44,019 nt of DNA, taken from positions 1 to 44,019 of the forward strand of contig JARLIU010000222.1 of assembly GCA_031291595.1 (NCBI GenBank), given 5' to 3'. Made by a program: the position numbers and the translations under genes. Below are positions 8,700-16,191 of this stretch, piece by piece. The stretch is from Ancalomicrobiaceae bacterium (GTDB taxonomy: Bacteria > Pseudomonadota > Alphaproteobacteria > Rhizobiales > Ancalomicrobiaceae). Numbering within the stretch: position 1 is the stretch's first letter; every line of letters begins with the position of its first letter. Under the pieces are notes generated by a model. The model did no database searches and was not told the DNA's origin. It saw only the letters and a program-made list of their open reading frames with translations.

Positions 8700-8924
8700 G
8701 GAAGACTGCGCCAGACCGAGGGCGTCCGTTGTTTTCCCGTTAGAATATGGAAGGTTAGCAACCATGGACGTGTCTCGCAAGGGTGGTCGACGCAACAGGG
8801 CGTTCCGGCTCGGCTGAACCGGCCAGATCGATCGGCTGCGGCGCCGCCGTCAGCTCGGATTTGCCTCTATCCTTTCGTTCGGGCACCGGATTGGTCGCGA
8901 AACCGCTTCCAGGTCCGAAGCTCG

Positions 8925-10403
8925 TCAGCGCTGGACAAACGGATTGGCGACTTCGCCGATCGTGTCGATCCACACGCTCTTTTCCTGCAGATATTCCCGG
9001 ATCGCCGTCAGACCGCTTTCGCGTCCGATGCCGGAGCGCTTGTAGCCGCCGAACGGCGACAGGTAGCTGGTGGCGCGATAGGTGTTGACCCAGACCGTGC
9101 CGGCCTCCAGGCGTCGCGACGCGGCGAAGGCCGTGCCGATATCCTGCGTCCAGATGCCGGCGGCCAGGCCATATTGGGTGTCGTTGGCGATGTCGAAGGC
9201 CTCCTCGACCTCGTCGAACGCCAGAACCGACAGCACCGGACCGAACACCTCCTCCTGGGCGATGCGCATCGACGGCGTCACTCCGGCGAACACCGTCGGC
9301 TCGACGAACCACCCCGCGCCGCATTCCGGCCGCGTCGCCGCACCGCCGCCGAGCATGCACTCCGCGCCCTCGCCCTTGGCAATCTCGATGTAGTCCAGGA
9401 CCTTGTCGTATTGCGGGCGTGTGGTGATCGGCCCGACCTGGGTGGAATCCAGCAGCGGATCGCCCATGCGCGCCGTCTTGCCAAGTGCCACCAGACGATC
9501 GACGAACTCGTCGTGGATCGAGCGGTGGATCAGCGCCCGCGATCCGGCGATGCAGGTCTGGCCGGTGGCGGCGAAAATGCCGGAGACCACGCCCTTGACG
9601 GCATTGTCGAGGATCGCGTCCTTGCACACGATGTTGGCGGACTTGCCGCCGAGTTCCAGCGTCACCGGCTTGATCGACTTGGCCGCCAGTTCATAGACGC
9701 TCTGCCCGGTGCGGTCGCCGCCGGTGAAGGCGATCTTGGCGACCTGCGGGTGGGTGACCAGCCGCTCGCCGATTTCCGAGCCGAAGCCGGTGACGATGTT
9801 GACGACGCCGGGCGGGAAGCCGGCCATCTCGAACAGTCGGCCGAATTCCAGCGCGGAAACGGACGAGAATTCCGACGGCTTCCACACCACCGTGTTGCCG
9901 GCGGCCAAGGCCGGAGCGAGCTTCCACGTCGCCAGCATCAACGGCGAATTCCACGGCGTGATGGCGGCGACGACGCCAAGCGGCTCCTCGCGGGTGAAAT
10001 TCACCATGCCCGGCTTGTCGATCGGAATGACCCGACCTTCGATCTTGTCGGCAAGCCCGCCGAAATAGTAAAACCACTGCGGGATGTAGCGCAGTTGCGC
10101 CCGCATCTCGGTGATCAGCTTGCCGTTGTCGCGGGTCTCGACCACCGCGAGCCGTTCAGCCTCTGCGGCGATCAGGTCGGCGAGGCGGCGCAACAAGGCG
10201 CCGCGCGCCGTGGCGCTGATGCCGCCCCAGGAGGGGCTGCGGAATGCCTTGCGCGCTGCGGCAACGGCTCGATCGACGTCCGACGCATTGGCTCGGGGCA
10301 CCAGCGCCCAAGCCTCGCCGAGAAAGGGATTGTCCGACTGGAAGGTCTCGCCGCCGGCGGCGTCGACCCACTCGCCGTCGATCAGCATCTGGTAGCGGTT
10401 CAT
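8925..10403 (-). CDS. NAD(P)-dependent aldehyde dehydrogenase
   Basis: A 492-residue enzyme of normal length for the superfamily. It shows the oxyanion Asn in ITPWNSP, the cofactor-binding WKPSE, the general base Glu in LELGGKS and the catalytic Cys in GQTCIAGSR. The C-terminal YGLAAGIWT and FGGYKRSGIGRESG blocks are also present. It should oxidise an aldehyde intermediate to the acid in the cytoplasm. It follows the carboxymuconolactone-decarboxylase-like gene by 33 bp and is probably last in the operon with the 10889 dehydrogenase. The substrate cannot be assigned; the arrangement suggests oxidation of an aldehyde made by the neighbouring alcohol dehydrogenase-type enzyme. The 225 bp after it, up to the LysR start, hold nothing clear. 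Confidence 0.93.
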   Translation of the reverse strand: MNRYQMLIDGEWVDAAGGETFQSDNPFLGEAWALVPRANASDVDRAVAAARKAFRSPSWGGISATARGALLRRLADLIAAEAERLAVVETRDNGKLITEMRAQLRYIPQWFYYFGGLADKIEGRVIPIDKPGMVNFTREEPLGVVAAITPWNSPLMLATWKLAPALAAGNTVVWKPSEFSSVSALEFGRLFEMAGFPPGVVNIVTGFGSEIGERLVTHPQVAKIAFTGGDRTGQSVYELAAKSIKPVTLELGGKSANIVCKDAILDNAVKGVVSGIFAATGQTCIAGSRALIHRSIHDEFVDRLVALGKTARMGDPLLDSTQVGPITTRPQYDKVLDYIEIAKGEGAECMLGGGAATRPECGAGWFVEPTVFAGVTPSMRIAQEEVFGPVLSVLAFDEVEEAFDIANDTQYGLAAGIWTQDIGTAFAASRRLEAGTVWVNTYRATSYLSPFGGYKRSGIGRESGLTAIREYLQEKSVWIDTIGEVANPFVQR

Positions 10404-10436
10404 TCCGCAACTCCGCGTTGGCGCGATGCCTGAACC

Positions 10437-10820
10437 TCAGCCATCCTTCTCGACCTCGGCGAAGGCCTCGCGCGCGATGCGGAAGGAATCGACGCCTGCC
10501 GGAATGCCGGCGTAGATCGCCACCTGCAGGAAGATCTCGCGGATCTCGGTCTTGGTGACGCCGTTCCTGAGAGCTCCCTTCACGTGCATCTTCAGTTCGT
10601 GCGGCCGGTTGAGGCAGCTGATCATGGCGAGGTTCAACATCGAGCGGATCTTGTGCGGCAGCTCTTCCCGCCCCCATACCGCGCCCCAGCAGTATTCCGT
10701 CGTCAGTTCCTGCATCGGCATGTTGAATTCGTCTGCCGTGGCGAGCGACTTCTCGACGAATTCCGCGCCGAGCACCTTCTTGCGAATGGCCAGACCGCGA
10801 TCGAACACTTCCTTATTCAT
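10437..10820 (-). CDS. Carboxymuconolactone decarboxylase family protein
   Basis: A 127-residue small helical protein of the CMD family. Family hallmarks are the run HKIRSMLNLAMISCLNRP and the segment MHVKGALRNGVTKTEIREI, followed by LQVAIYAGIPAG. It lacks the CxxC of AhpD-type peroxidase partners, so it resembles the gamma-carboxymuconolactone decarboxylase branch. The ATG at 10820 was chosen because GGGAG lies 6 bases before it. It lies between the 3-hydroxyisobutyrate-dehydrogenase-like gene (68 bp upstream) and the aldehyde dehydrogenase (33 bp downstream). A decarboxylase or isomerase acting on a lactone acid fits the presence of three lactonase-like hydrolases. Family members often have other or unknown roles. 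Confidence 0.87.
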   Translation of the reverse strand: MNKEVFDRGLAIRKKVLGAEFVEKSLATADEFNMPMQELTTEYCWGAVWGREELPHKIRSMLNLAMISCLNRPHELKMHVKGALRNGVTKTEIREIFLQVAIYAGIPAGVDSFRIAREAFAEVEKDG

Positions 10821-10888
10821 GACGTTCTCCCGAATGCCGCCGCCGCGGACAACAAAGACATTGGCCGGATTGAAGAGATCAGACGACC

Positions 10889-11791
10889 TCAGCCACGAAC
10901 CTCGACCCCGGCCCATTCCTCCACCACACGGGTGATCGAGGTGAAATCCGAGGTCGGGCCGAACCGGGCGTTGGTCACGGCCAGCATCTGCCGGACCGCC
11001 GCGCCGGCAACCATCGGCACGCCGAGCGCCTCGGCCTCGTCGACGCACAGCCGCACGTCCTTGTAGGAAAGGCCGGTGGCAAAGCCGAAATCGAACGTGC
11101 GGGTGAGGATCGATCGCGGAAACTTGTCCTGCGTGGCGCTGTTGCGGCCGCTGCCGGCGTTGATGATGTCGAGCATGACCTTGGGATCGATGCCGGCCTT
11201 GACGCCCATCACCAGCGCTTCGGACGACACCACCATGGCGGCGGCGGCCAAGAGATTGTTGCCGAGCTTGGCGACCTGGGCGAGGCCCGCCTTCTCGCCG
11301 ACGAAGAACACTTTGCCGAAGGTGGCGAGCAGCGGCTCGGTGCGTTCGAAGGCGTCGCGCGGACCCGACGCCATCACCGCCAGTGTGCCGTTCCTGGCGC
11401 CTGCAATGCCGCCGGACACCGGCGCGTCGATCCAGGCGATGCCGCGCGGCTCGAGCCCGCGCGAGACGCGGCCGGCCATGCCGGGGCCGCTGGTCGACAG
11501 ATCGATGACGATCTTGACGCGCGAACCGCGGCCGACGCCGTTCAGCACCACATTCTCGACGATATCGGGCGTGGGCAGACTGACGAACACGATGTCGGCG
11601 CTGTTGCCGACGTCGTCCGGCGATTGAGCGACCGCAGCTCCAGCTGCTTCCAGCGTCGAAAGCGCTTCGGCACTGGTGTCGAACACGCAGAGCGATGATC
11701 CGGCGTCGATCAGCCGACGGCTCATCGGCCCTCCCATCCGGCCAAGTCCGATAAACCCGATCACAGGCTTCTCTATGCGCTCGCTCATCAT
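10889..11791 (-). CDS. 3-hydroxyisobutyrate dehydrogenase-like NAD(P) oxidoreductase
   Basis: A 300-residue beta-hydroxyacid dehydrogenase. The Rossmann motif GFIGLGRMGGPMSRRL lies near residues 11-26. The substrate-binding DAPVSGG motif is near 120, and the catalytic Lys is in AKLGNNLL near 172. It oxidises a beta-hydroxy acid or reduces the matching semialdehyde (3-hydroxyisobutyrate, tartronate semialdehyde, 4-hydroxybutyrate and similar). Two adjacent ATGs (11791 and 11788) compete; a GAGG suits the second slightly better. It probably heads an operon with the CMD-like and aldehyde dehydrogenase genes. A 132-bp gap upstream contains a degenerate copy of the shared operator. Confidence 0.9.
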   Translation of the reverse strand: MMSERIEKPVIGFIGLGRMGGPMSRRLIDAGSSLCVFDTSAEALSTLEAAGAAVAQSPDDVGNSADIVFVSLPTPDIVENVVLNGVGRGSRVKIVIDLSTSGPGMAGRVSRGLEPRGIAWIDAPVSGGIAGARNGTLAVMASGPRDAFERTEPLLATFGKVFFVGEKAGLAQVAKLGNNLLAAAAMVVSSEALVMGVKAGIDPKVMLDIINAGSGRNSATQDKFPRSILTRTFDFGFATGLSYKDVRLCVDEAEALGVPMVAGAAVRQMLAVTNARFGPTSDFTSITRVVEEWAGVEVRG

Positions 11792-11875
11792 CGCCTCGGT
11801 TCGAATGGAAGACCAGGTTGCTGAATTTCCCGCGACCTTAGCCGAGTTCGTCCATCAGGGTATTGCCGGATCGGA

Positions 11876-11889
11876 CATAACAGAAATAT
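11876..11889. promoter_or_regulatory. Degenerate copy of the shared operator
   Basis: CATAACAGAAATAT matches the first 8 bases of CATAACAGCTAT exactly and keeps a TAT half-site with two extra bases. It lies 85 bp upstream of the dehydrogenase start at 11791, a position comparable to the perfect copies before livH and hydrolase 3. Weak by itself. Confidence 0.35.
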
Positions 11890-11923
11890 CGGGACCGCCG
11901 TCGAACCCGGGTCTCGGGGCGCC

Positions 11924-12802
11924 TCAGCCGACCCGGCTCGGTTCGCCCGTGGCCAGCGTCAATTCCACCACATGCAGCCCGTTGGCGGTGGCGCGCGAGG
12001 GAAACGTGTCCTTCAGCCGATCCTCATGCACCGGGACCACGCGCCTGTGGTCGCCGCCGACGGCTTTCAGCATTTCGGCGCTGGCGAACAACAGATTGGA
12101 TTGGCTGCCGACGGCCAGACCGATCGGCACCAGATAAGGATCGTTTGTATCGAGGCCGGTCAGATTGTCGTAGGTATAGATGAGATCGCCGGCGAAGATC
12201 CAACTGTCGGCACTGTCGCGCGCACCGTCGTTGCGCACGGTAACGTACATCGAGCCGTAGGTGTGGGTGTCGGCGGCCAGATGCAGGTCGATGCCGGGAA
12301 TGACGTCCTCCCGGTCGCCGTCGACCACCACCATGCGGCCGTCGCGGGCGAGACGCGTCGCCTTCATGATGTCGGCCGGATCGGCCGCCCCGACGAGAAA
12401 ACGGAATTCCGGCCCGAGCGTCAACGCCCAGATCCACTTATCCAATTCTCGCTTTTGAATGTAGAAGGTCGCGTTGGGGAACAGGTCGAGCCCGCCCATG
12501 TGATCGAAATGCGCGTGGGTGATGAAGACGTGGGTGATGTCTTCCGGCGTCACACCACATTCGCCGAGCACGTCCGCCGGCGAATGCCAGTTCGACACCC
12601 CGTAGAGATCGGCGAGATATTTGCCGTATTGCTGATGGTCGTAGCCGGTATCGACCAGCATGACTTCGCCCCGCCCCTTGATCAGCACGTAGGCATACGG
12701 CAGGTTTCGAACGCCATGGTATTGCGGACCGTAGAGCATGACGCTCTGCGGGAATGTCTTCACCGCGGCGTAGTCGAGCACCCAGATCGAATAGTCCCCC
12801 AT
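11924..12802 (-). CDS. Metallo-beta-lactamase-fold hydrolase (hydrolase 2)
   Basis: A 292-residue zinc hydrolase with the motif HAHFDH at residues 96-101. Other probable metal ligands are in ADTHTYG, FAGDLIYTYDN and VPVHEDR. The overall pattern is again N-acyl-homoserine-lactonase-like, but the protein differs much from the copy at 5489. The start at 12802 is preceded by a purine-rich GGGGGGA and gives MGDYSIWVLDY, a natural N-terminus; the open frame continues upstream only because of high GC. It is 35 bp downstream of the small unknown gene at 12838 and 132 bp upstream of the dehydrogenase. It has no signal peptide. The substrate is not known, and the neighbouring genes argue for a catabolic lactone or thioester. 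Confidence 0.87.
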   Translation of the reverse strand: MGDYSIWVLDYAAVKTFPQSVMLYGPQYHGVRNLPYAYVLIKGRGEVMLVDTGYDHQQYGKYLADLYGVSNWHSPADVLGECGVTPEDITHVFITHAHFDHMGGLDLFPNATFYIQKRELDKWIWALTLGPEFRFLVGAADPADIMKATRLARDGRMVVVDGDREDVIPGIDLHLAADTHTYGSMYVTVRNDGARDSADSWIFAGDLIYTYDNLTGLDTNDPYLVPIGLAVGSQSNLLFASAEMLKAVGGDHRRVVPVHEDRLKDTFPSRATANGLHVVELTLATGEPSRVG

Positions 12803-12837
12803 GCCGTCCCCCCTCATTCTTGCTTGATTAATCTTGG

Positions 12838-13293
12838 CTAGCCCGAGCACTGCAGCGCGCTTGCGTCCGGTAGCCGCATATGCGCGGCGCAACACGCCTG
12901 GCCGAAGTCGACGGGTCCGAAGCCCGGCAACGCCCGGCTGACCGACCGCATTTGCCGCTCGGCGTCTTCCAGGTGGCGGAAGAGGTCGCTGCCGTCGCGG
13001 TCGTGGCGCGACAATGCCGCGGCGACCGCGCGCTGCAGCGCCGCCGCGGCTGCCTGCAGATGCGATCGATGATGCACCGCGCCAGATGGCGAGCCCAGGC
13101 TCCGCAGGCATTCGGCCGCTTCGCTCAACGCCGAACGCGCCGCCTCGACGGGTTCATAGCTGCAAAGGCCGGGGCGATCGGCGACCAGCCGCTTCAACTG
13201 AAACCCGGCAAGCTGGATCAGCGCGCGCCGCAGCAGGTCGTGCACGGGTTTGGCGTCGACACTATAGCGAAGCAACGGATCCGGCAGGCTCAA
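12838..13293 (-). CDS. Small protein of unknown function
   Basis: I do not recognise this family. About 151 residues, mostly predicted helix, rich in Ala, Leu and Arg. Striking features are LVADRPGLCSYEPVEAARSAL in the first third, HLQAAAAALQRAVAAALSRHD in the middle, and CCAAHMRLP near the end with two adjacent cysteines. No ATG gives a sensible N-terminus. I propose a TTG at 13293 with GAGGG about 9 bases upstream; the frame remains open to an ATG at 13464, but that part looks non-coding. It lies just upstream of hydrolase 2 on the same strand with a 35-bp gap, so it may be the first gene of that unit, controlled from the region carrying the operator at 13514. It could also be a spurious frame. 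Confidence 0.5.
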   Translation of the reverse strand: MSLPDPLLRYSVDAKPVHDLLRRALIQLAGFQLKRLVADRPGLCSYEPVEAARSALSEAAECLRSLGSPSGAVHHRSHLQAAAAALQRAVAAALSRHDRDGSDLFRHLEDAERQMRSVSRALPGFGPVDFGQACCAAHMRLPDASALQCSG

Positions 13294-13625
13294 GCTGAAA
13301 TTCCCTCGACTGTCGAACTCCCGTCCCGCACGGCGGCCGGACTGGCACCCGTACGGACCCGGGCCTGCGCTCCATCTTATTGTTCGAGCGTCGGAATTGT
13401 CCCGAACCCCGTGCCCGCTCCGATGCTTTATCGGAATTCCTGTGAGCGCACGCGGCGGCATCATGTCGCAACGCTAGCAGACGCCTTTCACAGCGGCTTG
13501 TAAGGGCGACGGCATAACAGCTATAGCATTTTTCCTCGATCTGACCGTTTCCTCTTGCCGCCGCGGCAAGGCAGACTGTCCGTAACGTCAAGATCAAACA
13601 CAAGTCTGTCGGGGAGGAGGCGAAC
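13294..13625. promoter_or_regulatory. Divergent intergenic region before hydrolase 3
   Basis: A 332-bp gap between the minus-strand unknown gene and plus-strand hydrolase 3. The stretch 13514-13560 is distinctly AT-richer and contains one perfect shared operator. The GGGGAGGAGG run at 13612-13620 is the ribosome-binding site of hydrolase 3. Nothing else was recognised. Confidence 0.55.
13514..13524. promoter_or_regulatory. Candidate operator ATAACAGCTAT, copy 3
   Basis: Identical over 12 bases (with the preceding C) to the two copies before livH, but 10 kb away. It is placed 102 bp upstream of the hydrolase 3 ATG and about 220 bp upstream of the minus-strand unknown gene. It links the transport operon and the hydrolase genes into one probable regulon. 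Confidence 0.6.
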
Positions 13626-14501
13626 ATGGCTGGGACAACTGATGCGCAGGCACCAGGTTTCTATCGGCGCCGGATCGGCGAAGCGGTCGTCACCACGGTG
13701 AACGACGGCTTTCTCGACATCCCGTTCGAAATTCTCAGGGGCGTCGAGATCTGCGAGATGCACTCGCTGATGCGGGATGCGTTTCGCGACGGAGCGCCAC
13801 GCCTGACCGTGAACGCCTTCGTCATCGAGACGGAAACCAACACGATCCTCGTCGACGCCGGCGGTGGATCGACGACCGTCTATTCGATGGGCCGGCTGAT
13901 CGACAATTTGCGCGCCGCGGGCTTTTCGCCGGCGGATTTCGACACGGTACTGCTGACCCACATCCACCCCGATCATTCGAGCGGACTGATGGGACCGGGC
14001 GGCGAAGCGATTTTTTCGCGGGCCGAGATCGTCGTGCACGCAGACGATATCGGCTTCTGGTCCGACAAATCGCTGCGCGACGGGCGTTCGCCGGCCGCCA
14101 CGCCCTATCTCGCCTCCGCCGACATGGTCCTGGAGGCCTATCGCGAGCAGTTCCGGCCGGTGAGCGGCGGGGTCGTCGCGCCGGGGATCACCCAGCTGCC
14201 GTTGCCCGGACATACGCCGGGCCACAGCGGATACCGGCTGGAGTCCGGCGGCGAGACGCTGGTGATCTGGGGAGACACGGTGCACGTGCCCGAGATCCAG
14301 GTTCCGCGTCCGCAAGTCACCAGCGAATACGACATCGACGCGCGTCTGGCGCACGAGAACCGGCAGCGGATCTTCGACTACGTCGCCACCGAGCGGCTGC
14401 TTGTCACCGGCGGTCACGTGCATCTGCCGGGCTTCGCGCATGTCGTCCGCAACGGTAACGGCTTCCATCTGGTTGCCGAACCGTGGCAGGTGGTCGTCTG
14501 A
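13626..14501 (+). CDS. Metallo-beta-lactamase-fold hydrolase (hydrolase 3)
   Basis: A 291-residue zinc hydrolase with HIHPDH at residues 112-117, a third-ligand motif PGHTPGHSGY near 195, WGDTVH near 218 and GGHVHLPG near the C-terminus. This is a different subgroup from the other two hydrolases, resembling general MBL-fold lactonase or esterase proteins with the PGHTPGH signature. A strong GGGGAGGAGG ribosome-binding site precedes the ATG. It is the only plus-strand enzyme of the cluster, divergent from the rest, with a perfect shared operator 102 bp upstream. No signal peptide is visible, so it acts in the cytoplasm. Confidence 0.88.
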   Translation: MAGTTDAQAPGFYRRRIGEAVVTTVNDGFLDIPFEILRGVEICEMHSLMRDAFRDGAPRLTVNAFVIETETNTILVDAGGGSTTVYSMGRLIDNLRAAGFSPADFDTVLLTHIHPDHSSGLMGPGGEAIFSRAEIVVHADDIGFWSDKSLRDGRSPAATPYLASADMVLEAYREQFRPVSGGVVAPGITQLPLPGHTPGHSGYRLESGGETLVIWGDTVHVPEIQVPRPQVTSEYDIDARLAHENRQRIFDYVATERLLVTGGHVHLPGFAHVVRNGNGFHLVAEPWQVVV

Positions 14502-14534
14502 GACATCGCGACGGACTTTCGAACGTGTCGGCTG

Positions 14535-14549
14535 CGGGGCCGAGCCCCG
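14535..14549 (+). terminator. Possible weak terminator hairpin
   Basis: CGGGGC, CGA loop, GCCCCG forms a 6-bp perfect stem 33 bp after the hydrolase 3 stop. No U-run follows, so intrinsic termination is uncertain. Confidence 0.3.
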
Positions 14550-14799
14550 ACGACGGCTGGCCGAGCGTCCGCGCAGGTCGAGCGCCGGCCGCCAATGACC
14601 TGCTTCAATCCATCTGCGCCACAGCTGGCTGAGTTCTGCGCCATTGCGCACGCGCGCCGTCCCGGACCGGCTCGTCGTCCGACCTTTGCCGGCCGCGCCC
14701 CCCCACGCCAGCGCCCAGCCCCCCTCGCGCGACGATCGGGTCCCGGCAGATCGCGCTCGCCAAAACTGACACGACTTCGGCGCCGCAGCGGCTTTCGCG

Positions 14800-14864
14800 G
14801 GCGATGCATCGCGTCGTCGCGAAGCCCGACCCAAGGGAGGCGATGCATCGCGTCGTCGCGAAGC
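14800..14864. repeat. Pair of identical 26-bp direct repeats with palindromic core
   Basis: The same 26 bases, starting GGCGATGCATCGCG and ending in TCGCGAAGC, occur at 14800-14825 and 14839-14864 (39-bp period). The core GCGATGCATCGC is a perfect 12-bp palindrome. The repeat is not coding. It looks like a dispersed intergenic repeat; whether it has other copies in the genome cannot be seen here. Confidence 0.75.
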
Positions 14865-15010
14865 TCGGCGCAGGTCCCTGGCGAGCGACCGGCGCATGAC
14901 GCCTGTGCATGCCGGTCCCCAACTCTTGGCGGTTGACGGACATGGGCGAATTCGGCGAAAATACATTTGTAAACTGAATTATGCTTTTGTTTTTGGAAGG
15001 GAGGAAAGTC

Positions 15011-16012
15011 ATGCTGACGAGAAGAACGGTCCTCGCGGGTGGTGCCGGCATCCTGGCGGCCGGAGTCGCCGGTCGCGCGGCATTCGGGGCCGCATCGGAC
15101 AAGAAGCTCGAAATCGTGATGTGCGCGAAACAGGAAGGCATTTCCTGGTTCGACGACATGCGCGTCGGCGTCAACCAGTTCGGCAAGGACTTCGGCGTCA
15201 ACGCCTATCAGATCGCGCCCGAGACCGGCGATCCGGCCAAACAGGCGCAAATGGTCGAGAGCCTGATCGCCAAGCGGGTCGACGCCATTCTTGTCGTGCC
15301 GAACGATCCGCAGTCGATCCGACCGGTGCTCGAGCAGGCGCGCAAGGCCGGCATCACCGTCATCAGTCACGAAGCGCAGAGCCTGGCGGGCGTCTCCCAC
15401 TTCGACGTCGAGGCGTTCAAGAACGAAGATTTCGGCGCCCTGATGTTCGACAACCTGGCCAAGGCCATGGGCGGCGAGGGCAAATACGCCGGCATCGTCG
15501 GTGCCCTCACCATGGAAACCCACATGCAGTGGTTCAAGGCCGGCTTCGAGCATGCCAAGAAGACCTATCCGAAGCTCGAATTCGTCCTGGCCGAACCGAT
15601 CGAGGACAACAACGACGAAAAGACCGCCCTCGACAAGATCAACGAGACGCTGAAGAAATACCCCGATCTCAAGGGCTTGTTCGGCTGCTCGGTGTCGGGC
15701 ACTTCCATGGCCGCCTTGGCGGTGGAGAAGCTGCGCCGCAAGGATATCAAGGTCGTCGGCCTCGGCCTGCCGAGCATCAACGGCATCTATCTCGACGAGG
15801 GTTCCGAGCAGGAAGCGCAGTGCTGGCGTCCGGCCGATGCCGGCTATGTGGCGGCCTATGTCGCCTACAAGCTGTTGAAGGGCGAGCCGATCGCCGCGGG
15901 CATCGACCTGAAGCGGCCCGGCTACGCCAACGTGACGCTGGAGAATGGCGTCATCTACGGCAACGCCACGCTGGTTCTCACCAAGGAGAACTGGAAGGAC
16001 TACAAGTTCTAG
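15011..16012 (+). CDS. Sugar/polyol ABC transporter periplasmic binding protein
   Basis: A 333-residue type I periplasmic binding protein (Peripla_BP_4, ribose-binding/LsrB/RhaS group). It carries a Tat-like signal (TRRTVLAGGAGILAAG) at residues 3-18. The mature part has AKRVDAILVVPNDPQSIRPV and DLKGLFGCSVSGTSMAALA. Its late segment, CWRPADAGYVAAYVAYKLL, is typical of the rhamnose/AI-2 branch. The start at 15011 was chosen over an upstream ATG at 14981 because GGGAGG lies before it and the signal begins there. It is the first gene of the transport operon with ATPase and two permeases. A pentulose kinase and SIS isomerase nearby suggest a five- or six-carbon polyol or ketose as ligand. Confidence 0.9.
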   Translation: MLTRRTVLAGGAGILAAGVAGRAAFGAASDKKLEIVMCAKQEGISWFDDMRVGVNQFGKDFGVNAYQIAPETGDPAKQAQMVESLIAKRVDAILVVPNDPQSIRPVLEQARKAGITVISHEAQSLAGVSHFDVEAFKNEDFGALMFDNLAKAMGGEGKYAGIVGALTMETHMQWFKAGFEHAKKTYPKLEFVLAEPIEDNNDEKTALDKINETLKKYPDLKGLFGCSVSGTSMAALAVEKLRRKDIKVVGLGLPSINGIYLDEGSEQEAQCWRPADAGYVAAYVAYKLLKGEPIAAGIDLKRPGYANVTLENGVIYGNATLVLTKENWKDYKF

Positions 16013-16115
16013 GCACCAACCGCGGCGGAGCGGCCGGTTGAGCGTGCCGCGACGGGTTCGACACTGCGCGTTGCGGAAGCTTGCGGCCCGGCCGGGCGAC
16101 GGCCGGACCGCACTG

Positions 16116-16137
16116 CGCCGGCATGGCAACGCCGGCG
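16116..16137 (+). other. Hairpin between binding-protein and ATPase genes
   Basis: CGCCGGC, 8-base loop, GCCGGCG forms a perfect 7-bp stem in the 179-bp gap. Such hairpins often protect the upstream message or thin out downstream expression, which fits the need for more binding protein than ATPase. Not followed by a U-run. Confidence 0.4.
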
Positions 16138-16191
16138 GGCGGCCGTTTGCGTCCGGCTTGCGCGAGTCCGGTGAAGGTGGAAGGAGCGACT

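Larger units (their letters stand above)
14502..15010. other. Intergenic stretch between hydrolase 3 and the sugar-binding protein
   Basis: 509 bp without a supportable gene. It contains a small GC hairpin (14535-14549), a pair of direct repeats (14800-14864), and an AT-rich block at 14959-14995 just upstream of the binding-protein ribosome site. That block, in otherwise GC-rich DNA, is the likely promoter and operator of the sugar transport operon. I could not fix -35 and -10 hexamers. Confidence 0.5.

Noticed and set aside
14595-14936. Arg/Pro-rich 113-codon frame before the sugar operon
   Set aside because: It runs through the 26-bp direct repeats and has junk composition without a ribosome site.
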